From assembly GCF_947170395.1 (NCBI RefSeq), contig NZ_CAMVTE010000004.1, positions 1 through 64,000 of the forward strand: a stretch of 64,000 bases of DNA. Reading direction: 5' to 3'. The notes beneath the pieces are model-generated. The model was not told the DNA's origin. It made no database searches and saw only the letters and a program-made list of their open reading frames with translations. Positions 27,992 through 37,585 of the stretch are shown in pieces; the first letter of the stretch is position 1, and the number at the start of each line of letters is the position of its first letter. This stretch comes from an uncultured Methanobrevibacter sp. (lineage in GTDB: Archaea; Methanobacteriota; Methanobacteria; Methanobacteriales; Methanobacteriaceae). The position numbers and the translations under genes were made by a program.

Positions 27992-28963
27992 TTAGCTAGC
28001 ATTTGAGCGGGATTTGACTTTGTCATATCCTACAATAGCTGTCAATAGGATTAAAAATAGGGCAAAAATTATTATTGGGATTTTTGTGTAGTCGTAAGCT
28101 AGAATTGCCATAAATTCTTCTATGGTTTGGTTATTTCCTAATTTTAATATGTTTTCTAATGAAGCACTTTTTGAGACTGAATTTTGTGGACTATTGCTTA
28201 TAGGGTTTGTATTTGGGTCCGGATTCGGTTGTGGCTGTGGGCTTGGTTCAGGCTCAGGATCCGGATTCGGTTGCGGTTGTGGATTTGGGTCTTCGCCTCC
28301 GCCACCACCTTCTTCTTCCCATATTGTGAATCTTGCTCCTCCTGTACTTGCCTGATGGACTGTGTGCTGTGATCCGCTTCTGTCATCGCTTGTTTCAGTT
28401 ATACTTGAGGTTACTTTTGATGATCCGGTTTTCATTGATGTGATAACGAAGTTGTTGAGCATATTTTTTTCTTTGGAATCGGATGTGGCATAGACTTTAT
28501 TTATGTAGGTTCCTGCGGATTTCAGTTTGGTTATTATTGTTAATGATGCGGTTTCAGATGGACCTAATTCACCGATTGTCCATGTTCTTGTTTCAGGATT
28601 GTATTCACCTATTGTTTTTGTATGGAACATATATTGAAGGTTGTTTGACATTATTGAAAGGACTTTGATATTTTTAGCTGTTCCTCCATTTGAGGTGACT
28701 GTTATTGTCCATGGAACTTCCGATCCGATTGAATTGTACTGTTCATTGACATATGATGGAGTTACATTAACATTAACGGCTAAATCAGCACTTTGTGAGG
28801 TGTATGTATTCTCATTTAAAGTGTCTTCACTAACCGCGCTATAACTGCTTCCCATATCATCTGAAGATACGGAATCTGTTATGTTTTCACTGGCTGTGGC
28901 TGTTCCCAGTGAAAGTAGGATTATCATAATCGCTGTTAGTGTCAGTAAGTATTTTATTTTCAT
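27992..28963 (-). CDS. Membrane-anchored DUF11-type surface protein, partner of adhesin copy 3
   Basis: 323 residues. Signal peptide, DUF11-like domain (PWTITVTSNGGTAKN ... NPETRTWTIGEL), a Gly-rich run followed by a long Pro-Asp/Glu/Gln repeat linker, and a C-terminal membrane helix (IPIIIFALFLILLTAIVGY). The first ~200 residues are close to the protein at 19890; the Pro-rich linker differs in length and content, as expected of a slipping repeat. The start overlaps the stop of adhesin copy 3 by ATGA, so the adhesin-DUF11 pair is the duplicated unit. Likely an anchor or presenter for its adhesin (inference). Confidence 0.85.
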   Translation of the reverse strand: MKIKYLLTLTAIMIILLSLGTATASENITDSVSSDDMGSSYSAVSEDTLNENTYTSQSADLAVNVNVTPSYVNEQYNSIGSEVPWTITVTSNGGTAKNIKVLSIMSNNLQYMFHTKTIGEYNPETRTWTIGELGPSETASLTIITKLKSAGTYINKVYATSDSKEKNMLNNFVITSMKTGSSKVTSSITETSDDRSGSQHTVHQASTGGARFTIWEEEGGGGGEDPNPQPQPNPDPEPEPSPQPQPNPDPNTNPISNSPQNSVSKSASLENILKLGNNQTIEEFMAILAYDYTKIPIIIFALFLILLTAIVGYDKVKSRSNAS

Positions 28964-31900
28964 TTTTTAACCGTTATTGTTGTTGTCTTTGTAACTGCGT
29001 TGTAGTTTTTATTTCCACCATATTTTACAGTTGCTTTATGTGTTCCTTTTTTGGTAATCTTTAATGTTAATGTGGCCTGACCTTTGGAGTTGGTTTTGGC
29101 AGTGTATGTTTTACCGTTTACAGTTATTGTAACTTTGGTATTTTTCATTGCTTTTCCTAAATTATTTTTAAGTGTAATTGTGTATTTTTTATTGCTTGTT
29201 TTAACCTTAAATGTCTTTTTGCCAGCAGTAAGTTTCGGAGTTGCCTTTTTAACAACTATTTTCACCTGTTTGTTGGCACTTGAATATTGGTCGTTTCCAC
29301 TGTATGTGATTGTTGCTGTATATGTATTCACTGCCAGATTAATTGCAAGTGTGGCCTGACCTTTTGAATTAGTCTTGACGGTATATGTTTTTCCGCTAAG
29401 TTTAACTTTAACATTGGCATTTTTTATTGCATTTCCTTTATCATCTTTAAGAGTTAATGATAGTTTATTGCCTGTTCCATATGTTTTTGTTAAAGTGGAT
29501 GCATATATGACTGATTTTTTTACAATTTTCAATGTTCCTTCACATACTGTATAATCTAGTTTTCTGTTTTCCAAACTTCCTTTAAGCTTGTAGATTCCAT
29601 AGTTAATTGAAGAGGTGTCCAGCAGGTATTCTCCTGAATCGTCGTTATAGTGGATAATGGCATTGTTTAATGCAAGATTTATGTCTCCCATTACGTAGGA
29701 ATTTTTATCTTTATCAATCACTTGACATACTTTAACTGAATTTCCTTTAACTGTAGTGATATTGTTGAAAACCAAATATAGCTGTGGAGTATATGATTGA
29801 CCATTAATCTTAAAGTAGGTTGGATCTTCATAATCAATAAACATCCTATTATTCTTTAAAGAGAAATAACTTGAATTATTTTTTGAAGATATTATTGCCT
29901 TGTTTTGACTAGTTTTGAAGTTAGAATCATTGATATTGAGAATATTTTCCGAATAAATGACTCCTCCATTACTAATTAAGGCAAAATTTTCTGTAAAATC
30001 AGAATTTTCAATGTTCAAAATGGAATTGAAATTAGAAAATACTGCACCACCATATTGTGCGATATTTAAATAAAATGTTGATTGGCTTATGTGGCAGTGG
30101 GAATCCTGCAGATATATTGCTCCACCCCATTTTGCAAAATTTGTGTTGAATGATACTTTTTCTATGCTGCAATTGCCCTTTGAATATACAGCGGCTCCGC
30201 TGTTTTCAGCAGTATTGTTGTTGAACTCACAAGTATTAAGGACCATATTGGTGGAGTAAATTGCCCCTCCCCATTTAGCATGATTTGAACAGAATATTGT
30301 TTTTTCAATAGTGCTGTTCAAAGTTGAATATACAGCTCCTCCGATTTCTTCGGCAGTATTGTTGTTGAACTCACAATTATTAAGGGTTATGTTGGTGGTA
30401 TAAATCGCTCCTGCCCATTTTGCATTGTTTTTATTAAATATTGAACTATCTATTTTGCAAAGGCCACTACAATAAATTGCACCACCGGTAGCATTTGCCA
30501 TATTGTCGTTAAATCTGGATTCACATATGGTTAAATCGTTAACTACATCGATTGCACCACCGAATTTCGCATGATTATATTCAAAATTGCTGGATGATAC
30601 AGTTTGATATCCTTTGCAGTATATTGCTCCTCCGCTGTTTTCGGCATTGTTATTTTTGAAGTTACAATTATTAACGGTCAGATTGCTATAAGAATATATT
30701 GCAGCTCCATTTGTCGCATTATTAGAGTAAAATGTTGAGTTTTCTATAATACATTCCCCATGTGATGTTATTGCACCTCCGTTAGTTCCATAATTGTCAC
30801 TAAAAGTACAATTGATAATGTTCAGTTTTCCTATTGAAAATACTGCAGTTTTTGCATTTCTAAAGTTAATATTTTTCAAAGTTACATTTGAGACATAGAT
30901 TGTAAAAATGCGTGTACTATTTGATCCATCCAAATAGTGTCCGTTTCCATCAATTGTCAATCCTTTGAAAATGTTAACAGAGGAATAGTCAGAATAATAA
31001 TCGTCATCTAATGTAATTGTGGATTCTTTATCGGCATTGTCGATAATTTCTTGAAGTTTAGTGAATGTTCCGTTTTTAACGTTTTCAACAGTAAAATTAA
31101 ATTCAACTAAATTTGAAGAATAATGGTTGGATTTAAGTTTAGCGGAAAAACTGTAATTTCCACTTTTATCTAACTTGACTGTCAAAGTGGAACTCTTGCC
31201 ATTATTAATTGGGGAATAATATGTGTTATTGCCAATTCTAACTTCAATTAAATTTTCAAAGAGATTATTATTACTGTTCCAACCTTCAAGAGTCATCTGG
31301 ATGGTAATGCTTTGATTTACTAGGGCTTTTTTAATTGGAGTTGCACTAAGTTTATATAAATCAAAATAGACGCTTTGTTTAACTCCGTTAGGAGTTATTA
31401 TTGTCAGTGCCAATGGTACAAAATCCATTCCGCATGTTGTTGTAAATGCTTTAATGCATGCTACTTGGCATGTGTTTGTTTTCAATCCGCCATAGGCAAA
31501 ATCATGTTCGCTATCTAAATCATATATGTCAAACCAGTCTTTTCCGTTTTGGCTGTAAAATGAAACGTTGCTTGGGTATGACAGTTTGTACAGTTCATCA
31601 GCCTGACAAACTGGAATGCTATTTTTATATGGATTAATCAGTTTTATAATTATTTCAAACTCGTCGCCAGGGGTTAATCTAATGTCATAACCTAATCTGA
31701 TTGTATGATATCCGGATTCTGCATGGCGTATTGAATTTTCTATTGGGGTGCCGTTTTCTGTGGTTGTTACTTCTTTACCGTTTTTATTGATTGAAAATGT
31801 GAAATCGGTTGGACTTTCGAAGTATGTTGAAAATGCAGTAAGATACTCATCTCCTTTAGCGGTGAATTTATTTTTGTAGTATATACAGTCTGTTTTCACA

Positions 31901-34900
31901 TTTAAAAAGTCGCTTAAGCCTGCAAAGTCGTATTGATATATGTCCTGATATCCGATGTCGCTTTCGTTGAAAATGAAAGTGTATGCGTGGAAGTACGGAT
32001 ATATTTCTTCTGAAAGTTTCTGTTCATAGGATATGTATCCGAAACCTTCATCTTCCCATTCGTCTCCCCAGCTATTTTTAAATATCCAAGCACCTTTTGC
32101 ATAATTTCCAATGGAGTCAAAATTATTATATTTATCATCCCACCCGATAAGACATACTGAGTGCAATCCGTAAGATGTATAATTGCTTGTCCAGTCGAAA
32201 ATAACTGAAACAGCTCCATTGTTTATAATTGCTTTTTTATATTCGTCATTGTCTGAACTGTTTGCTCTTGGAGATATGAAAGAAATGTCCTGAATATGAT
32301 ATAAAGGAGGTAATAATGGGGATATTGAAGATAAAGGATTATATTTGTCATTTTTTTCATTTACTGGTCCTAACCAACTTGTCAGATAACCTATAAACAT
32401 TGCATCATATCCTCCGGCATTAGAATCTATATTTAAACCATATATGGATGCGGCAGCCATTAAATTTTTAGCATTGTTTTCTGATAAATCATATGTTTTT
32501 CCTGTTGCTTTTTTAAGGCATGCTTCAAGTGCAGCAATGCCTGAAAAAGCCCAGCAATTTCTTCCAATGCTTTGGTCTTTAACTGGTGTGACATACCCAT
32601 AGTCTCTGGAATCATAATGTGAAGGAAGATAGTCGGTGGAAGTTGTATAATTAAGTAATGGAACTAGATAATAATCGTTTTTAAATTCATAAACATTTCC
32701 CAACCGGGATTCCAGATTTCTGTCTTCAAAATTAAAAGAAAATTTTCCGCTGAATTCATTGGCAGGAAATTCATCCGGGTTTACAGAATAACTATGGAAT
32801 GAGGACTGATTGTTATTATTGTTTTGTGTGTTAAGTCGTGATTCATCGTCAAAAATAGGTCTTGTCCACCATCCGTTAGTTTGTGTATCATTTCTTGAAA
32901 CGGCCAATATGGTCAATGTTTTTTCCGTTTCGGTTTCATTGATAATTCTTATGGATGTTATAAATGTATTCAGTAAGCTAGTAAGTTCAAATCCAAAAGA
33001 ATTGTAAATTTTAAGGTTTATCATACGTAAGTTTAACAGATTTTCGCAGAAATGGGTTGCATTATAGATTACTGTTCTGTTTTGATATTCATTGTAATTT
33101 AAAAAGATTGTGGAATTATCGGGAGCATCCTTGTCAAAAATACTGAAATAAACATTATTGTCAGAAACGGCAGGTTCAACTCCCTTATTTAAAGCAAATT
33201 CATATCTTAAGTTATTATAATAGGATAAATCATTTTGATAATCATTGGAATTGGATACAACATAAGTTATAATATTACTATATTTTTGGTAGTTGTCTCC
33301 TTCTCTTGAAGAACCGCTGAAGTTGCCCATAACGAAATAAATATCTTCATAAATATTTCCGAATTCAGGGATTTCTCCGTTATATTCATCAACATATATC
33401 CTTGGACCTTCCCCGGTTGATGAGGAATATAAGAAACGGTTATTGGTAATGCTATTTATTTTATATGGGCTTCTAATATAGAGGGCGCCTCCTTTTTGAG
33501 CATTTGAATTCACAAAATCGCTTCCATTAATTGAAATTGATCCGTAAATGCTGTAAATTGTACCTCCATATAAAAAGGTATAACTATCCTTAAATTTATT
33601 TTGATTAATTGTTAAATCCGTATTTAGACTACAAATTGTTCCTCCAACATTTAATGAAATGCACTTTGTAAACTCTGAAGAAGAACAGTTTACTATGGAA
33701 TTTAGGCAATTTATGACTCCTCCGCCTTCTCCCCATGAAACGCACCTTTCAAAAGTACATTTGTTAATATTCACATAATCGTCATTGAAACTTAATGAAC
33801 CGCCAAATCCGTATGACTGGGAATAGGTAAATTCAGAATTTTCTAAATTAATCATACTGTATTTGGAGTAAATGTCTCCTCCACTTTCTGATGCAGTATT
33901 ATCTTCAAATCCATTATTTATTATATTTAGGCTTGATGCGACTGAATATATTGATCCTCCAACTTGTTTTACATTAGAATTCATAAAGTATGAATTAATG
34001 GAATTGACATGGGATTCTTGAGTGTGGATGCAGCTGCCGTTATATCCTTTGTTGTTAATAAAACCACAGGATATTAGATAAATGTCTGAATTGTTAGTTG
34101 CTATTGCTGCGCCACAATCTGCATAACTTCGAGTAAATCTGCATGACTGGAAGATAGATTCGTCATTTTTAGTTAGATATATTGCTCCACCTGACTTGGA
34201 TGCATAATTATTATAAAAGTAATCATAGGCAAATGCAGTTTGGGTATTGTTTTCTAAATAAATTGCTCCTCCAGTATATGAGGCATTATTGTCGTCAAAA
34301 TGACAATCGATGATTGATAAATTATCATTTTTGGATAAATAGATTGCTCCTCCTTTATATGACGCATTATTTGCTGTGAAAGTACATTTGGAGAATGCGA
34401 TTTGATTAGTAGTGTCAATATAAATACTTCCTCCATCTTCTGCAGTATTGTTTTCAAATGTACATTGTTTATAATTTGTCCCAGAATTGCAGCTGGAATA
34501 AATTGATCCTCCGGTATATGTTGCATTATTATTGTCAAACTTACAGTAATTGAATTTTAAATTTTTATTTTCAGTTAAATAGATTGCTCCTCCATAATTT
34601 GCTTTATTTTCCCTAAAACTGCAATCTATAAAGTTATTATGGTGATTATTTGTCAAAAATACTGCTCCACCAGTATATTGTGCTGTGTTATTGTTAAAAT
34701 CACATTCATAAAAATTACAATAAGAACTGTTAGCTAGATAAACTGTCCCTGAGCTGACATTGTTGTTGGTAAAGTTACATTCATTAAAATCAATGTTAAA
34801 GGAGTTAACAATGCTTATCACTCCTATGCTGTCATCTTTTCCATTTGTAAATTTTATATTATGTAACTCTACAACGCCGGTTTCAGTAATTAGGAGTAAT

Positions 34901-35259
34901 TTGGATTTTCCCATTCCATCAATTGTATGTCCTTCACCGAAAATTTTAATGTTCTTATCAATTGTTATTCCATTTCGGCCCTTAAAATCATCGTTATAGT
35001 AATAGTCTTTGGTCAGGTAAATGGTTGAATCTATTTCTGCAGTGTTTATTTTTGCTTGGAGCTCTGTGAAAGTTCCAGGTTTTGAACTTTCTAAAGGAGT
35101 ATCTTCATTGGTGTTTTCGTCAGTCGGAATTGCTAACGTTTGCGTTTCATAGCTTACACTAGTTGTATTGTCTGCTATATCGCTAGCGCTGACGGCTGAA
35201 AGCGTTACAATTGCCATAATCATTAATAAAAAAATAAAGATAATCCTTTTATTAATCAT
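28960..35259 (-). CDS. Giant secreted adhesin-like protein with papain-like peptidase domain (copy 3)
   Basis: 2099 residues. Signal peptide (start MINKRIIFIFLLMIMAIVTL), first beta-helix, linker, C1A peptidase with intact residues (VKDQSIGRNCWAF with Cys902, GLHSVCLIGW, FKNSWGDEW), second beta-helix (about 1400-1830), Ig-like tail (about 1910-2099). The C-terminal repeats match copies 1 and 2 in protein but much less in DNA, so this copy has not shared in the recent conversion. First gene of the array; it starts 35 bases after the TIR-like gene upstream but has its own TATA-rich spacer. Confidence 0.9.
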   Translation of the reverse strand: MINKRIIFIFLLMIMAIVTLSAVSASDIADNTTSVSYETQTLAIPTDENTNEDTPLESSKPGTFTELQAKINTAEIDSTIYLTKDYYYNDDFKGRNGITIDKNIKIFGEGHTIDGMGKSKLLLITETGVVELHNIKFTNGKDDSIGVISIVNSFNIDFNECNFTNNNVSSGTVYLANSSYCNFYECDFNNNTAQYTGGAVFLTNNHHNNFIDCSFRENKANYGGAIYLTENKNLKFNYCKFDNNNATYTGGSIYSSCNSGTNYKQCTFENNTAEDGGSIYIDTTNQIAFSKCTFTANNASYKGGAIYLSKNDNLSIIDCHFDDNNASYTGGAIYLENNTQTAFAYDYFYNNYASKSGGAIYLTKNDESIFQSCRFTRSYADCGAAIATNNSDIYLISCGFINNKGYNGSCIHTQESHVNSINSYFMNSNVKQVGGSIYSVASSLNIINNGFEDNTASESGGDIYSKYSMINLENSEFTYSQSYGFGGSLSFNDDYVNINKCTFERCVSWGEGGGVINCLNSIVNCSSSEFTKCISLNVGGTICSLNTDLTINQNKFKDSYTFLYGGTIYSIYGSISINGSDFVNSNAQKGGALYIRSPYKINSITNNRFLYSSSTGEGPRIYVDEYNGEIPEFGNIYEDIYFVMGNFSGSSREGDNYQKYSNIITYVVSNSNDYQNDLSYYNNLRYEFALNKGVEPAVSDNNVYFSIFDKDAPDNSTIFLNYNEYQNRTVIYNATHFCENLLNLRMINLKIYNSFGFELTSLLNTFITSIRIINETETEKTLTILAVSRNDTQTNGWWTRPIFDDESRLNTQNNNNNQSSFHSYSVNPDEFPANEFSGKFSFNFEDRNLESRLGNVYEFKNDYYLVPLLNYTTSTDYLPSHYDSRDYGYVTPVKDQSIGRNCWAFSGIAALEACLKKATGKTYDLSENNAKNLMAAASIYGLNIDSNAGGYDAMFIGYLTSWLGPVNEKNDKYNPLSSISPLLPPLYHIQDISFISPRANSSDNDEYKKAIINNGAVSVIFDWTSNYTSYGLHSVCLIGWDDKYNNFDSIGNYAKGAWIFKNSWGDEWEDEGFGYISYEQKLSEEIYPYFHAYTFIFNESDIGYQDIYQYDFAGLSDFLNVKTDCIYYKNKFTAKGDEYLTAFSTYFESPTDFTFSINKNGKEVTTTENGTPIENSIRHAESGYHTIRLGYDIRLTPGDEFEIIIKLINPYKNSIPVCQADELYKLSYPSNVSFYSQNGKDWFDIYDLDSEHDFAYGGLKTNTCQVACIKAFTTTCGMDFVPLALTIITPNGVKQSVYFDLYKLSATPIKKALVNQSITIQMTLEGWNSNNNLFENLIEVRIGNNTYYSPINNGKSSTLTVKLDKSGNYSFSAKLKSNHYSSNLVEFNFTVENVKNGTFTKLQEIIDNADKESTITLDDDYYSDYSSVNIFKGLTIDGNGHYLDGSNSTRIFTIYVSNVTLKNINFRNAKTAVFSIGKLNIINCTFSDNYGTNGGAITSHGECIIENSTFYSNNATNGAAIYSYSNLTVNNCNFKNNNAENSGGAIYCKGYQTVSSSNFEYNHAKFGGAIDVVNDLTICESRFNDNMANATGGAIYCSGLCKIDSSIFNKNNAKWAGAIYTTNITLNNCEFNNNTAEEIGGAVYSTLNSTIEKTIFCSNHAKWGGAIYSTNMVLNTCEFNNNTAENSGAAVYSKGNCSIEKVSFNTNFAKWGGAIYLQDSHCHISQSTFYLNIAQYGGAVFSNFNSILNIENSDFTENFALISNGGVIYSENILNINDSNFKTSQNKAIISSKNNSSYFSLKNNRMFIDYEDPTYFKINGQSYTPQLYLVFNNITTVKGNSVKVCQVIDKDKNSYVMGDINLALNNAIIHYNDDSGEYLLDTSSINYGIYKLKGSLENRKLDYTVCEGTLKIVKKSVIYASTLTKTYGTGNKLSLTLKDDKGNAIKNANVKVKLSGKTYTVKTNSKGQATLAINLAVNTYTATITYSGNDQYSSANKQVKIVVKKATPKLTAGKKTFKVKTSNKKYTITLKNNLGKAMKNTKVTITVNGKTYTAKTNSKGQATLTLKITKKGTHKATVKYGGNKNYNAVTKTTTITVKK

Positions 35260-35290
35260 AATATTATTATATATTATAATATATATAAAG
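35260..35290 (-). promoter_or_regulatory. A+T-only promoter of adhesin copy 3
   Basis: On the minus strand TTTATATATATTATAATATA leads to the ATG within the 35-base gap behind the TIR-like gene. No ribosome site is present. Identical in style to the promoters of copies 1 and 2. Confidence 0.45.
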
Positions 35291-35294
35291 GATT

Positions 35295-36170
35295 TTATTT
35301 ATTGATGACATAACTTTCATTTGACAGCATTTTGTCGTTGATGTCAAACAGTTTAAAGTCAATGTGGTCTGCATTATCATTGCCGATAGGTCCTGACCAT
35401 ATTTTTCCGGATTTAAACTCGTCTGCTGTCGAATTTACTTCATAAACCAGATTGCCATCTTTATCCATGAACTTGATGTTCATGAAGTATGATTCTGAAT
35501 TTGCAGGCAAATTATATGAGTTGCCGTAAATGGTATATTTGTATTCTCCGTTTTCAGGTGTTACATCAACACCGGTTATGTTCATGGTAAACACGCCATC
35601 ATCTGTTGTATACTGGCCGGTTGGCACAATAACAAACAGGTAAATTAAAATAAGTATAACAGCTATTGGAACTGCAACTACAAGGGCATTTTTGATAAGG
35701 TTCTCTTTTCTTTTCGGATTAATCTTTTTAAATAAATCCACACATTCACTGTCAAGCTTTACATTGCCCGGCTGTTTTTTCATAATTTCTGAGATTTTTT
35801 TAACCAGTTCTTTCAGCTGCTTTTTGGTGTATGGATATGCAGGTATCTTTTCCTGGTTTTCCAAAATGAACTCCAGATTGCCTTCAAGCTCTGTTCCGTC
35901 AATGTTGAATGCAACAATTGGAACGTCTTTTGAGAATGCGAGATCAGCTTCAGTAATAATCTGGTTGGTTTTCTGATTGTTTTTTGATATCAGCAGAAGA
36001 AAGCATTTTGCTGAAGAAATTGCATCGTTTATCTGTGTGGCATCATCTTTTGAAGTGCTGTCCTTTGATTTCATCCATACATTGATGCTGTTTTCTTCAA
36101 GCAGATTGTAAATCGCATCGCAATACTTGCCGTCTGCCTCATCATAGTAAAGATAAACGTAATCATTCAT
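35295..36170 (-). CDS. Divergent TIR-like domain, membrane helix and ectodomain
   Basis: 291 residues. Residues 1-135 follow the TIR layout (YVYLYYDEADGKYCDAIYN, INVWMKSKD in place of the usual CWIAPR, CFLLLISKNNQKTNQIITEADLAF) and keep Glu74 at the catalytic position, but the BB-loop motif is lost. A single membrane helix (VVAVPIAVILILIYLFVIV, about 165-184) is followed by a ~105-residue extracellular beta-rich domain. The form is that of a membrane sensor with an inner TIR-like output domain. It follows the TIR gene by 11 bases with GAGG overlapping that gene's stop, so they are co-translated. Function inferred. Confidence 0.75.
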   Translation of the reverse strand: MNDYVYLYYDEADGKYCDAIYNLLEENSINVWMKSKDSTSKDDATQINDAISSAKCFLLLISKNNQKTNQIITEADLAFSKDVPIVAFNIDGTELEGNLEFILENQEKIPAYPYTKKQLKELVKKISEIMKKQPGNVKLDSECVDLFKKINPKRKENLIKNALVVAVPIAVILILIYLFVIVPTGQYTTDDGVFTMNITGVDVTPENGEYKYTIYGNSYNLPANSESYFMNIKFMDKDGNLVYEVNSTADEFKSGKIWSGPIGNDNADHIDFKLFDINDKMLSNESYVINK

Positions 36171-36181
36171 TTTAAAAGCCT

Positions 36182-36991
36182 CTATAAATCAACGTATTCG
36201 TCGTAAAGGTAATTGAACAGGTCATCATCTGATATGGTAAACCTTAAGACGGATTTTCTTGTCAGGAATTCGTTTCTTATTACAAATCCGTGTATGATTG
36301 CTATTGCCCAGAATATCAGGAATATGATATTGAACATTCTAAACAACGGATATGATATAAACAGGTAATTGAGAATCTGGAAATAAAGTATAAAGCACAT
36401 AAGGGATGGAACAAGATATAAAAGTCCCATCAAAGCCCACAGCTTTTTGGATGCGCCGATTCCCATATAGATAAATGAAGCCCAATAAATAGGGGTAAAC
36501 AAAAGAATTCTGGAAACATTGTCCTTTTTATGTCTTGACAAATCTGACGGAATGAAGTTGGTCAAATCTACAAGCACAGGAACGTCGCTTTTCATATCAC
36601 ATATCTCTCTTGCATCCTCAACCAGCTTTTTGAGATGGTCTTCAGGTTTAGGATGAGCCATCAGCCACTGTGAAACCTTAAGGTAGTATTCCATATATCC
36701 TTCAGGCATTGTATTGTCGATGTTGAATGTAATGATTGGCTTGTTTCGTGTAAATGCCATATTGATTTCATTGTTTACATACTTTGATGCCTGTGAATCC
36801 TTTGAAAATATTAAAACAACAATTTTTGTAGTCTTTATTGCATTTGCAATCTCATCAATGTAGTTTTTACCTGAGGAAATGTTTCTGGGTGCAATCCAGC
36901 AGGTAAGACCGTTCTGCTCAAGGGCGTAACATGCCTTGTTGGCAATGTCATCGTCTTTTGTGGAATAGCTTATAAAAACGTCCTGGCTCAT
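36182..36991 (-). CDS. TIR-domain membrane protein
   Basis: 269 residues. An N-terminal TIR domain (VFISYSTKDDDIANKACY, LTCWIAPRNISSG, VVLIFSKDSQASKYVNNEINMA; Glu75 at the catalytic position) spans about 1-130. A helical linker follows, then two to four membrane helices (about 165-240) and a C-terminal acidic tail. The TIR part is close to the TIR protein at 11621 (both contain WIAPRNI). Its ATG overlaps the stop of the upstream exported-protein gene. Membrane-bound TIR proteins are effectors in some prokaryotic defence systems; here the role is inference. Confidence 0.88.
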   Translation of the reverse strand: MSQDVFISYSTKDDDIANKACYALEQNGLTCWIAPRNISSGKNYIDEIANAIKTTKIVVLIFSKDSQASKYVNNEINMAFTRNKPIITFNIDNTMPEGYMEYYLKVSQWLMAHPKPEDHLKKLVEDAREICDMKSDVPVLVDLTNFIPSDLSRHKKDNVSRILLFTPIYWASFIYMGIGASKKLWALMGLLYLVPSLMCFILYFQILNYLFISYPLFRMFNIIFLIFWAIAIIHGFVIRNEFLTRKSVLRFTISDDDLFNYLYDEYVDL

Positions 36992-37482
36992 AAAACCACC
37001 TTGCTGTTGAATACGGTATCTACGACGAATTCCCTGTTGTTCCCGTCAAACAGATAGACGGTAGCATCTTTTGTGAAATTATGATTCTCCTTGTCAAATG
37101 AATCTACAGGAATAACCATGGAGTGATATTTAAAACCGGAATCGTCCTGGAACTCCATTGTAAGCAAATAACAGCTCTCGTTTATATATTCAACGGTTCC
37201 CTGATTGACCTTTGAGAAATGGCTCAACAGATTCGTAAGTCTGGTGTCATTTGAACTTAACTTACTTACTTTCATGTCATAAAAATCGTATAATGTGTTT
37301 TTAAATTCAACACTGTCGCCTACAACCGTATAGTTTGAGCTTTTCGGATGATACATTGTGATTGAATCGGTTACGTTGTTTTCACTGTCCAAGTATCTGT
37401 AGCTTGCAAATGCATAACAGCTGTAAAGCAATATTATAATTACTGTTGCTATAATTAGATATTCAATAGTCTTTTTATTCAT
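36988..37482 (-). CDS. Membrane-anchored extracellular protein, first gene of the TIR cassette
   Basis: 164 residues: an N-terminal membrane anchor (YLIIATVIIILLYSCYAFA) and a ~135-residue outer domain rich in beta strands and N-x-S/T sites. No family recognised. The start lacks a ribosome site and lies 103 bases from the divergent beta-helix gene, so a shared control region is likely. The stop overlaps the TIR gene start by ATGA. It may sense an outside signal for the TIR proteins (inference). Confidence 0.7.
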   Translation of the reverse strand: MNKKTIEYLIIATVIIILLYSCYAFASYRYLDSENNVTDSITMYHPKSSNYTVVGDSVEFKNTLYDFYDMKVSKLSSNDTRLTNLLSHFSKVNQGTVEYINESCYLLTMEFQDDSGFKYHSMVIPVDSFDKENHNFTKDATVYLFDGNNREFVVDTVFNSKVVL

Positions 37483-37585
37483 AATTATAAATTAAATCTA
37501 TTTTTGGTATTATTTAATTGTTATGTTAGCTGTAAAGAATATCTACTTGTACATATATAGTTAATATTAATGATGGGTGTTGGCC
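37483..37585. promoter_or_regulatory. Divergent control region between TIR cassette and beta-helix gene
   Basis: A 103-base A+T-rich spacer. On the plus strand ACATATATAG (about 37550-37559) is a TATA box, and GGGTGTTGGCC precedes the ATG at 37586. On the minus strand the leader of the TIR cassette is equally A+T rich. Because the two transcription units start here, joint regulation is plausible. Confidence 0.45.

Noticed and set aside
28122-28372. Gly/Ser- and Trp-rich plus-strand frames opposite the DUF11 gene
   Set aside because: They only mirror the Pro-Asp-Gln repeat linker of the real minus-strand gene.
13900-35200. Regularly spaced repeats that at first glance resemble a CRISPR array
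   Set aside because: Units are degenerate, in frame, and code for beta-helix coils. No constant repeat with unique spacers and no cas genes.
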